Below are positions 6,709-13,597 of a DNA stretch of 22,291 nt, piece after piece. The translations under genes and the position numbers were made by a program. Position 1 is the first letter of the stretch, and every line of letters begins with the position of its first letter. This stretch comes from an uncultured Lachnospiraceae bacterium (GTDB taxonomy: Bacteria; Bacillota; Clostridia; Lachnospirales; Lachnospiraceae), in the NCBI GenBank assembly GCA_910576895.1, contig CAJTJZ010000013.1, positions 1-22,291 on the forward strand, written 5' to 3'. A model generated the notes under the pieces. It was given only the letters and a program-made list of their open reading frames with translations, was not told where the DNA came from and ran no database searches.

Positions 6709-8649
6709 TTATTTATCCATTATCATTTCTAAATCTTTTTTCCAAATATCCCATACAGCATCACTTGGCATTCTTAAATCTCCTCGTGGCGATACACAAA
6801 CCGATCCTACTTTTGGGCCATCTGGCAAACAAGATCGCTTAAACTGCTGTGTAAAAAAGCGATAATAAAATGTTTTTAACCATTGATAAATAGTTTCTTT
6901 TTTATAAACATCTTGAAATGCAAGGCATGCAAGACGAAAAATTTTAGAAGGCATCATTCCAAACCGCAAGCAATAATATAAATAAAAATCATGTAATTCA
7001 TAAGGTCCTACTAAATCTTCTGTTTTTTGTGCAATTTCTCCATTTTTTGGCGGTAATAATTCTGGACTAACTGGAGTATTTAAAACATCTATTAAGATTT
7101 CTTGTATTTTTTTATCCTCTAATGTTTGTGCATAATAGGCTACAAGATATCGTACTAATGTCTTTGGTATAGAAGCATTTACACCATACATTGACATATG
7201 ATCACCATTATAAGTTGCCCACCCAAGTGCTAGTTCCGACATATCGCCAGTACCAATCACCATTCCATTTTTTTGATTTGCAATATCCATTAATATCATT
7301 GTCCGCATTCTTGCCTGCGAATTTTCATAAGTTATGTCATGATTATTTTGATCCTGTCCAATATCTTTAAAATGCTGATTTATTGCATCTTTTATTGGAA
7401 TTTCCAAAAGCGTTACATGAAGCCTTTTAGAAAGCTCTATTGCATTATGATAAGTTCTATCTGTTGTCCCAAAACATGGCATTGTAATAGAAATAATTCC
7501 TTTCCTATCTATTCCAAGCATATCAAATGTTTTTACCGTAACTAAAAGTGCTAGTGTAGAATCAAGTCCGCCTGAAATTCCAAGCACTGCACATTTACAA
7601 TTAGTATGAACAAGTCTCTTTTTTAAGCCCAATGCCTGAATGGTTAAGATTTCCTCACAACGTTTCTCTCTCTCTTTTCTTATGGATGGCACAAATGGTT
7701 TTTGAGGAAATGTTCTTGTAAGACTTGTCTTTTCCATAGAAAGAGAAAAATCTACGGTAACATACTTTCTTTTTCCTTGTTCTATTCCATTGATATGAAA
7801 GGTATTCATTTTTCTTCTGTCACTAAGTAGTCTTTTTACATCAAGCTCTGTTATAATACAGCCATTTTCAAATCGTTTTGCTTCTGCTAATACCAAACCA
7901 TTTTCACAAATCAAATTATGTCCGCTAAAGACAAGATCTTGTGTCGATTCTCCTTCTCCAGCACAAGCATAAAGATAACCGCAAACAAGACGTGCTGACT
8001 GATTTTTTACTAATTCCCGTCTATAATCATCTTTGCCTGTTGTATCATTGCTTGCTGTTAAATTTACAATTACCGTAGCATTATATAAGGCATGAAAACA
8101 AGATGGTGGCACTGGTGCCCATAAGTCTTCACAAATTTCTGCTGCTACACAAAGCTCTGGAAGTTCTTTACATTGAAATAATAAATTTCTTCCAAATGGA
8201 ATCTTTTCTTCTCCAAATTCTGATAATAAAATCCATTCTACTTCATCTGTTCCTGCATAAAAATGTCTTGTTTCATAAAATTCTGCATAGCTTGGCATAT
8301 ATTTTTTTGGAATCATCCCTAACAATCTTCCATTTTGAACAACAGCAGCAACATTATATAATTTTCCATGAATTGAAAATGGTAATCCTAAAAATAGTAA
8401 TATTTCTAATCCTTCCGATTGCTTTAATAATTCTTTTAATGCAAGTTTCGCCTCTTTTAATAAAACTTCCTGTAAAAATAAATCCTGACAAGTATATCCT
8501 GTAAGCACAAGCTCTGGAAAAACTAAAATTTTTACTCCAAGCTCTGCCTGTTCTTTTATGATTTCTGCAATCTTATCTGCATTATATTTACAATTTGCTA
8601 CCTGAATATCCGGTGTTGCTGCACAGACTTTAATAAAACCATCTTTCAT
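6709..8649 (-). CDS. nadE: Glutamine-dependent NAD+ synthetase
   Basis: NadE catalyses the last step of NAD synthesis: ATP-dependent amidation of deamido-NAD, using ammonia taken from glutamine. The 646-residue protein has both expected parts. The N-terminal nitrilase-type glutaminase shows Glu46 (FPELVLTGY), Lys115 (IPKKYMPSYAEF) and the nucleophile Cys173 (AEICEDLWAP). The C-terminal synthetase shows the ATP-pyrophosphatase loop SGGLDS (359-364) and later GTGDMSELALGW and YNGDHMSMYGVNAS. I start at the ATG at 8647-8649 (MKDGFIKV), typical of clostridial homologues, with AGGA 12 bases upstream. A TTG at 8658 is only three bases from AGGA. It lies just after a structured RNA gene and shows no clear promoter of its own, so read-through may matter. 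Confidence 0.94.
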   Translation of the reverse strand: MKDGFIKVCAATPDIQVANCKYNADKIAEIIKEQAELGVKILVFPELVLTGYTCQDLFLQEVLLKEAKLALKELLKQSEGLEILLFLGLPFSIHGKLYNVAAVVQNGRLLGMIPKKYMPSYAEFYETRHFYAGTDEVEWILLSEFGEEKIPFGRNLLFQCKELPELCVAAEICEDLWAPVPPSCFHALYNATVIVNLTASNDTTGKDDYRRELVKNQSARLVCGYLYACAGEGESTQDLVFSGHNLICENGLVLAEAKRFENGCIITELDVKRLLSDRRKMNTFHINGIEQGKRKYVTVDFSLSMEKTSLTRTFPQKPFVPSIRKEREKRCEEILTIQALGLKKRLVHTNCKCAVLGISGGLDSTLALLVTVKTFDMLGIDRKGIISITMPCFGTTDRTYHNAIELSKRLHVTLLEIPIKDAINQHFKDIGQDQNNHDITYENSQARMRTMILMDIANQKNGMVIGTGDMSELALGWATYNGDHMSMYGVNASIPKTLVRYLVAYYAQTLEDKKIQEILIDVLNTPVSPELLPPKNGEIAQKTEDLVGPYELHDFYLYYCLRFGMMPSKIFRLACLAFQDVYKKETIYQWLKTFYYRFFTQQFKRSCLPDGPKVGSVCVSPRGDLRMPSDAVWDIWKKDLEMIMDK

Positions 8650-8676
8650 TTTCAGCAATAATCCTTTCTTTCATTT

Positions 8677-8702
8677 AAAAAGGGCAGCGTAATTTGCTGC
8701 CC
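8677..8702 (-). terminator. Intrinsic terminator of the 6S-like RNA
   Basis: On the minus strand GGGCAGC (8702-8696), a 7-base loop, GCTGCCC (8688-8682), then TTTTT. A 7-bp, mostly G-C stem followed by a U tract is a textbook terminator. It sits about 28 bases before the nadE ATG. Confidence 0.85.
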
Positions 8703-8917
8703 AGACTTTCTTTTTCAATGCCCCAGAATGCCGGCTTCTGAATTTTGACTCCTAGCACAATGCTAGGTGGGTTACCGCACACGAGCTTCTGCCTTCCACT
8801 GCTCAAAGGAGGCCTGACATCCACTCGAAAATATAGGAATCCCGTTTAAAGTAATTGTAGGTTCAAAACATCAGAAGGTATCGCACATCCCAGGAACATT
8901 TCCTGATGTCTTTATGT
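8677..8917 (-). ncRNA. ssrS: 6S RNA (SsrS), probable
   Basis: 6S RNA binds sigma-A RNA polymerase by imitating an open promoter. This 240-base transcript has its own promoter and terminator and a 6S-like fold. The closing stem pairs AATGTTCC with GGGGCATT, GGGATGT with GCATTCT, TTCTGA with TCAGAA and TTTTGA with TCAAAA. Beyond it comes an open stretch on the 5' side (ACCTACAATTAC, then AAACGGGATTCC) and a terminal arm built from GAGC...GCTC and GCCT...AGGC pairings. A small CCTAGCA/TGCTAGG hairpin lies on the 3' side of the bubble. The order TTTTGAACC, CGGGATTCC, GAGTGGATGTCAGGCC agrees with my memory of the clostridial 6S pattern. I considered signal recognition RNA because of GTCAGG, but its GGAA-loop hairpin is missing. 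It lies directly upstream of nadE. Confidence 0.72.
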
Positions 8918-8922
8918 TATAT

Positions 8923-8951
8923 AGTATACACGAGTTCTCAGAAATTATCAA
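8923..8951 (-). promoter_or_regulatory. Promoter of the 6S-like RNA
   Basis: On the minus strand TTGATA (8951-8946), a 17-base spacer and TATACT (8928-8923), with TG directly before the -10 box. The start would be near 8917, just upstream of the first paired bases of the RNA. Confidence 0.75.
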
Positions 8952-9065
8952 GCCATTTTTTAGCAAAAATGCAATAATTTTTTTTACTTATCCTTAGATT
9001 TTTGTTTAACCTGCACTTAATAATCTATTACAAGCTTGATCAGTAAATCTATGATAAATAAAATA

Positions 9066-10577
9066 CTACATTTCTAAACTTTCAGGATCAATTGCTTCAA
9101 ATACAAATTGAAATTCTGTTCCTTTTCCTACCTGACTTAATACTTCTAATGTACCACCATGTTTTATTGCAATTTGTTTTGCAATCATTAGTCCCAAACC
9201 ACTACCCTTTGCATTTTGCCGAAGCTTGGACTTATAAAATTTTTCAAAAATATAAGGCAGTTCTTCTTCTGAAATTCCAATTCCTTCATCTCGAATAGAT
9301 ACATGAACTTTTCCAAAAGTATTCTGTTCCCCCTGATAAAATTCAAGCCGAACATAAATTTTAGAATATTCTTTGGAAAATTTTACTGCATTATCAAAAA
9401 TAACCATAAACATTTGACGCAATCTATCATAATCTCCCATAATAAGAATCATATCAGTATTTCGTTTATAGTCTACTTCAATTTGTTTTTCTTCTGCAAG
9501 TACACGTGCACTACGAATCATATCATGAAATAAAGAAATTAGTTCAATTGGTTCTTTATCAATAGAAAAATCTGGATTCTGCATTTTTGATAATAAAAGC
9601 AAATCTCCAACAAGCCGTTCCATACTTTGACATTCCTTTACCATACGATGATAATAATGATTCACTCGTTCTGGATCAACAACAATACCATCAAGCAATG
9701 TTTCTGTATATCCTCGCATCACAGTAATAGGTGTTCGCAGCTCATGAGATACATTAGCAAAAAAATCCATCCGCATCTGTTCCATTTCTTGACGTTTTAC
9801 TTCAATTTCAGCAAGCCGCTTTGCAAGTACATCCATACTATCTGCCAATTCTCCAATTTCATCTTCTCTATCAATTCTTGTCCGAAACTCATAATTACCG
9901 CCTGTCATTTCTACGGCTGCCGTTCTAATTTGAGAAATTGGTCTAGAAATACTTCTTGCAAAAGAAATCGAAATCACCATAGCAATTAAAAGTGCAACAA
10001 TCACACTAATTAAAATCATTTGCAACCCACGATCAATAATCTCCTGCTGTTGTGTCAAATAATAACGAATTAAAACTGCCCCTACAACTTCCTCATCATG
10101 ATATACAGCTTCTCCAATAATTAATACTTTGCTGCGATATGTTTTCATATAATCAATTTGATAAACAGATTCTCCACGAAAAACTTTTGCTAAAATTTCC
10201 TCAAAATCGCTTTTAATTAAATTATCATTATTTTTTACATTAGCAAAACGAGTATTCATTGGATGCTCTGCATTTGGATTGGAAAGAATATAAATATCTC
10301 CACTAAAAATAGAATCCAATACTTCCTGATAAGAAGCTACACTCAGATTATTTTCATTATTTTTTATAAACTCCTCTGTTCTGTCTACAATTTCTACCAT
10401 TTCTTTTTCAATATCATTTCGATAACTTTTTATACTATTTTGTTCATATAGCTTCATAAAAATAATACCAATCATAACAGATGTTAATGATAACATAATG
10501 CCAAAATAAAAATATACTCTTACAAATAGACTATTAAAAATCAGAGGACTTCTTATCTTTTTCCATAAATTTTCCAT
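9066..10577 (-). CDS. Membrane sensor histidine kinase of a two-component system (HAMP type)
   Basis: This is the sensor partner of the regulator encoded just upstream. The 503 residues contain membrane segment 1 (about 19-42), an outside sensor domain (43-184), and membrane segment 2 (about 185-207). A HAMP linker follows (about 208-260), then HisKA with phospho-acceptor His278 in FFANVSHELRTPITVMRG, then the HATPase domain. The ATPase shows Asn396, DEGIGI (430-435) and GSGLGLMI (458-465), all intact. The architecture is that of PhoR/VicK-like kinases. The sensor domain gives no ligand clue by eye. The gene starts 29 bases after the regulator stop. Its ribosome site is a weak GGGA, which may set lower kinase than regulator levels. 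Confidence 0.92.
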   Translation of the reverse strand: MENLWKKIRSPLIFNSLFVRVYFYFGIMLSLTSVMIGIIFMKLYEQNSIKSYRNDIEKEMVEIVDRTEEFIKNNENNLSVASYQEVLDSIFSGDIYILSNPNAEHPMNTRFANVKNNDNLIKSDFEEILAKVFRGESVYQIDYMKTYRSKVLIIGEAVYHDEEVVGAVLIRYYLTQQQEIIDRGLQMILISVIVALLIAMVISISFARSISRPISQIRTAAVEMTGGNYEFRTRIDREDEIGELADSMDVLAKRLAEIEVKRQEMEQMRMDFFANVSHELRTPITVMRGYTETLLDGIVVDPERVNHYYHRMVKECQSMERLVGDLLLLSKMQNPDFSIDKEPIELISLFHDMIRSARVLAEEKQIEVDYKRNTDMILIMGDYDRLRQMFMVIFDNAVKFSKEYSKIYVRLEFYQGEQNTFGKVHVSIRDEGIGISEEELPYIFEKFYKSKLRQNAKGSGLGLMIAKQIAIKHGGTLEVLSQVGKGTEFQFVFEAIDPESLEM

Positions 10578-10606
10578 AAATTTTTCCCAATAATACTATA
10601 AAATTT

Positions 10607-11302
10607 TTATCCATCATATTCAAATTTATATCCAACACCCCAAATTGTTTTAATACACCAATCAGGATGCTCTGCTGTATCTAATTTTGCACGCAGACGT
10701 TTAATATGAGAATCTACAGTACGACTATCTCCATAATAGTCAAATCCCCATAAACTATCTAAAAGATTATCTCTTGTAAAGACTTTATTTGGATTTCCAG
10801 CAAGCGTCCACATAGTTTCAATCTCTTTTTTTGTTAAAGACATTTTTTTATCATCTATATATAAAGAATATTCATCCAAATTAATCGTTAAATTGCTAAT
10901 GCAAATCTGATTATCATTTTTTGTTTCCTGAACAGGTACTGCATTCATTCTTCGCATCACTGCACGTACCCTTGCCATTACTTCACTTGGACTAAATGGT
11001 TTTACAATATAATCATCTGCTCCAATATCAAGCCCCATAATCCGTTCAAAATCCTCGCCACGAGCTGTAATTAAAATGACTGGTACATTCGATTTACTTC
11101 GAATCTTTCGACATACCGCATAGCCATCTTCTTTTGGCATCATAACATCAAGTAATACAACAACTGGTTTATACTGTTCAAAAAATTCTAGTGCCTGTTC
11201 TCCATCTTGTGCAATTACAGGCTCCATACCTTCTTTTCTTGAATATGCTGCTAAAATATCAGTAATATCAGGATTATCATCCGCAATTAAAATATATGCC
11301 AT
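10607..11302 (-). CDS. OmpR/PhoB-family response regulator
   Basis: This is a 231-residue DNA-binding regulator, first gene of the two-component pair. The receiver (1-120) has acidic Asp8/Asp9, phospho-acceptor Asp52 (LLDVMMPKEDG), Thr79 and Lys101 (YIVKPF). The C-terminal winged-helix domain (about 133-229) ends with the family pattern RTVDSHIKRLRAKL and IKTIWGVGYKFE. AGGAGG (11310-11315) lies seven bases before the ATG. The inferred promoter is at 11475-11503, leaving about 165 bases of leader that contains a cluster of five hairpins. The target genes are unknown; the neighbouring divergent Ig-like protein gene is one candidate. Confidence 0.93.
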   Translation of the reverse strand: MAYILIADDNPDITDILAAYSRKEGMEPVIAQDGEQALEFFEQYKPVVVLLDVMMPKEDGYAVCRKIRSKSNVPVILITARGEDFERIMGLDIGADDYIVKPFSPSEVMARVRAVMRRMNAVPVQETKNDNQICISNLTINLDEYSLYIDDKKMSLTKKEIETMWTLAGNPNKVFTRDNLLDSLWGFDYYGDSRTVDSHIKRLRAKLDTAEHPDWCIKTIWGVGYKFEYDG

Positions 11303-11324
11303 TCTTTTTCCTCCTTTATTTTTT

Positions 11325-11458
11325 AATAGGAAATTCCTCGGAATTTCCTATTGGCAGCTTCCTTCGGAAACTGCAAAGTTTGGCCCAGTCCGCTTCAGCG
11401 GATTGCAAACAGAGTTTGCAACCATATCCGAACAAGAGCGAGCAAGCTCGCTTTGTTC
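11325..11458. repeat. Cluster of five consecutive palindromes in the two-component leader
   Basis: Five hairpins lie almost end to end. H1 is AATAGGAAATTCC with its exact complement (11325-11337/11340-11352). H2 is GCAG-C-TTCC with GGAA-A-CTGC (11354-11374). H3 is AGTCCGC with GCGGATT (11387-11393/11398-11404, one G-T pair). H4 is TTGCAAAC with GTTTGCAA (11403-11410/11414-11421). H5 is GAACAA-g-AGCGAGC with GCTCGCTTTGTTC (11430-11458). H3 and H4 share two bases. G+C from 11353 to 11458 is about half by hand count, well above the flanks. This looks like an inserted palindromic repeat element or a structured leader. The plus-strand reading frame across it has no credible protein character. Confidence 0.75.
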
Positions 11459-11474
11459 TTATTATTCCACTTCT

Positions 11475-11503
11475 ATTATAAACAACTCTTTGTTATGAGG
11501 CAA
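11475..11503 (-). promoter_or_regulatory. Promoter of the two-component operon
   Basis: On the minus strand TTGCCT (11503-11498), a 17-base spacer and perfect TATAAT (11480-11475). The start would be near 11468, so the hairpin cluster at 11325-11458 would be transcribed as 5' leader. Confidence 0.6.
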
Positions 11504-11563
11504 GGTATTTTCTTTTTTTTTTCAAAACAAGCTTTCGTCAGATTTCACAGTTATAATCCATTT

Positions 11564-11593
11564 TTGACATAATTGTGCCATAACAAATTTATA
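11564..11593 (+). promoter_or_regulatory. Possible promoter and operator of the Ig-like protein gene
   Basis: A consensus TTGACA (11564-11569) is followed at 18 bases by a poor -10 candidate, TTTATA (11588-11593). A dyad with 12 of 16 matching positions, TGACATAATTGTGCCA (11565-11580), overlaps the -35 box. A regulator binding there would compete with polymerase. The start would be near 11600, about 70 bases before the ATG. Confidence 0.35.
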
Positions 11594-11668
11594 CCATGAG
11601 TTTAAGAAAAACGGCTTATGCGGATTCAGTTCCTTACCAAAGGCCGCTAATAGCAAAGGAGTGTTACT

Positions 11669-12379
11669 ATGAAAAAATCAGTTCCTTGGTATTTAAAACG
11701 GACAGGAGCCATTTTATGTACACTTCTGGTTGCCATATTCCAGCCTGTGGCTTCTGCCAACCCAATTCCTTTTACAGGAATTATTGCAAGTGCCGCAGAT
11801 AAAACTGCTGATGAGGAACCAGATTCCACTGCAATCAGCCTAAATACCACAAGTGCCAGTGTTATTATTGACGATAGCTATACACTTCGCGTATATAATA
11901 CATATGCAGAACAAACGATTGTTTGTAAATCAAGCGACAGCAAAATCGTCTCTGTAAAGGCATCCGATAAAAGTTCTTCTGCTTTTATTTTAAAGGGCAA
12001 GAAATGCGGTACAGCAGAAATCACCGTTCGTATTAAAGAAGGCCTAAGTACCATTGATACATTAAAGTGTGATATTACGGTTGGTCTTCCTGCCATTAGT
12101 GTTTCTTTTACAAGACCAAAGATTAAGCTTGCAGTCAATGGACGCACTTCTTTAAAGACAATTTTAAAGCCAAGTGATACCGTAGAAGAACCTACTTATG
12201 TTAGTTCTGATACTGATATTGCTTATATTTCTAAAAAAGGAACGGTAATTGCAAAAACAATTGGTGAATGTACCATTACTGCTTATATTCAAAAAAAAGA
12301 TGATAATTATATCTGCGATACTTGCAAAATAATAGTATCAGAAGAAGATATTGTGGCAACAGAAGAAGAAATGCAATAA
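11669..12379 (+). CDS. Secreted protein with two bacterial Ig-like (Big_2) domains
   Basis: This is a 236-residue exported protein with no enzyme motif. The signal peptide (1-30) has basic residues, a hydrophobic core LCTLLVAIF and a cleavage site after VASA. Two Big_2-type beta-sandwich domains follow, at about 55-137 and 143-228. They show typical phrases such as SLNTTSASVIIDDSYTL, CGTAEITVRI, VSSDTDIAYISKKGTV and GECTITAYI. The tail is acidic. No LPXTG or other anchor is visible, so it is released or held by non-covalent contacts. AAAGGAG lies seven bases before the ATG. It converges on the envelope operon, whose first two genes encode proteins of the same general fold; the three probably act at the cell surface. 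Such domains often occur in adhesins and wall-associated proteins. Confidence 0.85.
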   Translation: MKKSVPWYLKRTGAILCTLLVAIFQPVASANPIPFTGIIASAADKTADEEPDSTAISLNTTSASVIIDDSYTLRVYNTYAEQTIVCKSSDSKIVSVKASDKSSSAFILKGKKCGTAEITVRIKEGLSTIDTLKCDITVGLPAISVSFTRPKIKLAVNGRTSLKTILKPSDTVEEPTYVSSDTDIAYISKKGTVIAKTIGECTITAYIQKKDDNYICDTCKIIVSEEDIVATEEEMQ

Positions 12380-12416
12380 TGAAGTAAGAGTGGACATTGT
12401 CCACTCTTATTTCATT
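12378..12416. terminator. Two-way terminator between the Ig-like gene and the envelope operon
   Basis: The core stem is 11 bp, TAAGAGTGGAC (12385-12395) with its complement (12399-12409) and a 3-base loop. AATGAA (12378-12383) with TTCATT (12411-12416) extends it to about 18 bp. It overlaps the stop of the Ig-like gene and should end transcripts from both sides. Confidence 0.8.
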
Positions 12417-12449
12417 TATTGTTAAAATCACTTTAGAAATCTGCTTTTT

Positions 12450-13562
12450 CTATAATTTCATATCTAATAAATATTGTTTTAATGCACTCTCCCAATCTTT
12501 CATCCGAAAATCAGAAAGCCCATTTAACTTTCTATTTTCCAAAACAGAATTTTTTGGACGTTCTGCCTTTGACTGATATTCTTCCGAACTTACAGGTATA
12601 AGTTCTACTTCTATATTAGAATATTCAAAAATCTTTTTTGCAAATAAATACCAATTTGTTTCTCCTTCACAAGTAGCATGATAAGTTCCATATGCCGTTT
12701 GTTCTAATAAAAATAAAATTGCTTTTGCCAGTTCATCTGCACTTGTTGGTGTTCCTTTTTGATCTTGTACAACTCTAATTTGCTTATGATCTTTTGAAAG
12801 CCCAAGCATTGTTTTTACAAAATTTTTACCATCTCCATATAACCATGCTGTTCGTACAATAAAATATTTTTCTCCTTCTTGTTTTACAAATTCCTCACCT
12901 GCAAGTTTTGTTTTTCCATAAATACTTTTAGGCCCTGTTTTATCATCCTCCAGATATGCCCCTTCTTTTTCTCCTGAAAATACATAATCTGTTGAAATAT
13001 GAACAAGAATAGCATTTACAACTTTTGCAGCTTTTGCAAGATATTTTGGTCCAAGTGCATTCATAGCATAAGCAGCTTCTTCTTGTTCTTCACAAAGATC
13101 AACTGCTGTATGTGCAGCACAATTAATAATGATATCTGGGCAAATCTTTTCTACGATTTCTTTTACTTCTTGTTCTGAAGTAATATCAAGTGCAGATAGG
13201 GGATATTCCCCCGAACCCTCAAAACGATCGGTATTATAAATCTTATAAGTTATCTCTCCATCCTGCTGTCTAAAAATCTTATTGATTGCGTGTCCAAGCT
13301 GCCCGTTTGCTCCAGTAACTAAAACCTTTTTTACCCTTTTTCCCATATCATTTCCTTTCCTATACTTTTTAGCTAGTTCTTTTCGTTCTTCTTCTGAAAG
13401 TCCGGAATATTCCATATAACTAATCTCTGCTTCTACTACATTTCCACTGCACTTTGGACAAAAAATCTGTTCACAGCCTGTTTCTTTCCATTGCTGTTTT
13501 ATCTTTGCAGGATTTTTTAGTTGAACTAGCCCACAGCTTTTGCATATATAAACACCTAACAT
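12450..13562 (-). CDS. rfbD: dTDP-4-dehydrorhamnose reductase (RmlD/RfbD) with N-terminal zinc ribbon
   Basis: RmlD reduces dTDP-4-keto-rhamnose with NAD(P)H to give dTDP-L-rhamnose for cell-surface polysaccharide. From the ATG at 13560-13562 (GGAGG five bases upstream) the protein has 370 residues, about 70 more than usual. Residues 5-45 form a zinc ribbon with Cys7/Cys10 and Cys35/Cys38 (CKSC, CPKC). A charged linker follows, and the reductase starts near residue 73. It shows the nucleotide-binding GANGQLG (84-90), STDYVF (190-195) and the catalytic Tyr215/Lys219 pair in SIYGKTK. A second start, ATG 13344-13346 with AAAGGA six bases upstream, would give a normal 298-residue enzyme. A TTG at 13601, overlapping the upstream stop, has no ribosome site. 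It is the last gene of the envelope operon. The companion rfbA, rfbB and rfbC genes are not in the window. Confidence 0.87.
   Translation of the reverse strand: MLGVYICKSCGLVQLKNPAKIKQQWKETGCEQIFCPKCSGNVVEAEISYMEYSGLSEEERKELAKKYRKGNDMGKRVKKVLVTGANGQLGHAINKIFRQQDGEITYKIYNTDRFEGSGEYPLSALDITSEQEVKEIVEKICPDIIINCAAHTAVDLCEEQEEAAYAMNALGPKYLAKAAKVVNAILVHISTDYVFSGEKEGAYLEDDKTGPKSIYGKTKLAGEEFVKQEGEKYFIVRTAWLYGDGKNFVKTMLGLSKDHKQIRVVQDQKGTPTSADELAKAILFLLEQTAYGTYHATCEGETNWYLFAKKIFEYSNIEVELIPVSSEEYQSKAERPKNSVLENRKLNGLSDFRMKDWESALKQYLLDMKL
13344..13358 (-). promoter_or_regulatory. Internal ribosome site and start inside the rfbD gene
   Basis: On the minus strand AAAGGA (13358-13353) precedes an in-frame ATG (13346-13344) by six bases, exactly where the reductase domain begins (MGKRVKKVLVTGANG). 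It would let one gene give both the zinc-ribbon form and a standard-length enzyme, or be a remnant of a gene fusion. Confidence 0.5.
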
Positions 13563-13597
13563 TTCTGCCTCCATTATCGTTTGCCTCGCAATGCTTT

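Noticed and set aside
8677..8917. Signal recognition particle RNA
   Set aside because: GTCAGG and GGAAGGCAG bring it to mind, but the conserved GGAA-capped hairpin with its asymmetric loop is missing. The long closing stem and open centre fit 6S better.
8950..8985. Hairpin CATTTTT/AAAAATG followed by eight T on the plus strand
   Set aside because: Its stem is nearly all A-T, and on the plus strand there is no upstream gene to terminate. On the minus strand no U run follows.
11325..11458. CRISPR array
   Set aside because: The palindromes differ from each other and there is no constant repeat-spacer pattern or cas gene nearby.
11296..11481. Plus-strand reading frame of about 61 codons across the palindromes
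   Set aside because: It begins on the regulator's own start region, has no ribosome site, and its sequence is explained by the hairpin arms.
11596..11802. Plus-strand frame overlapping the start of the Ig-like protein gene
   Set aside because: It overlaps the clear signal peptide of the gene at 11669, which has a proper AAAGGAG site; this frame has none.
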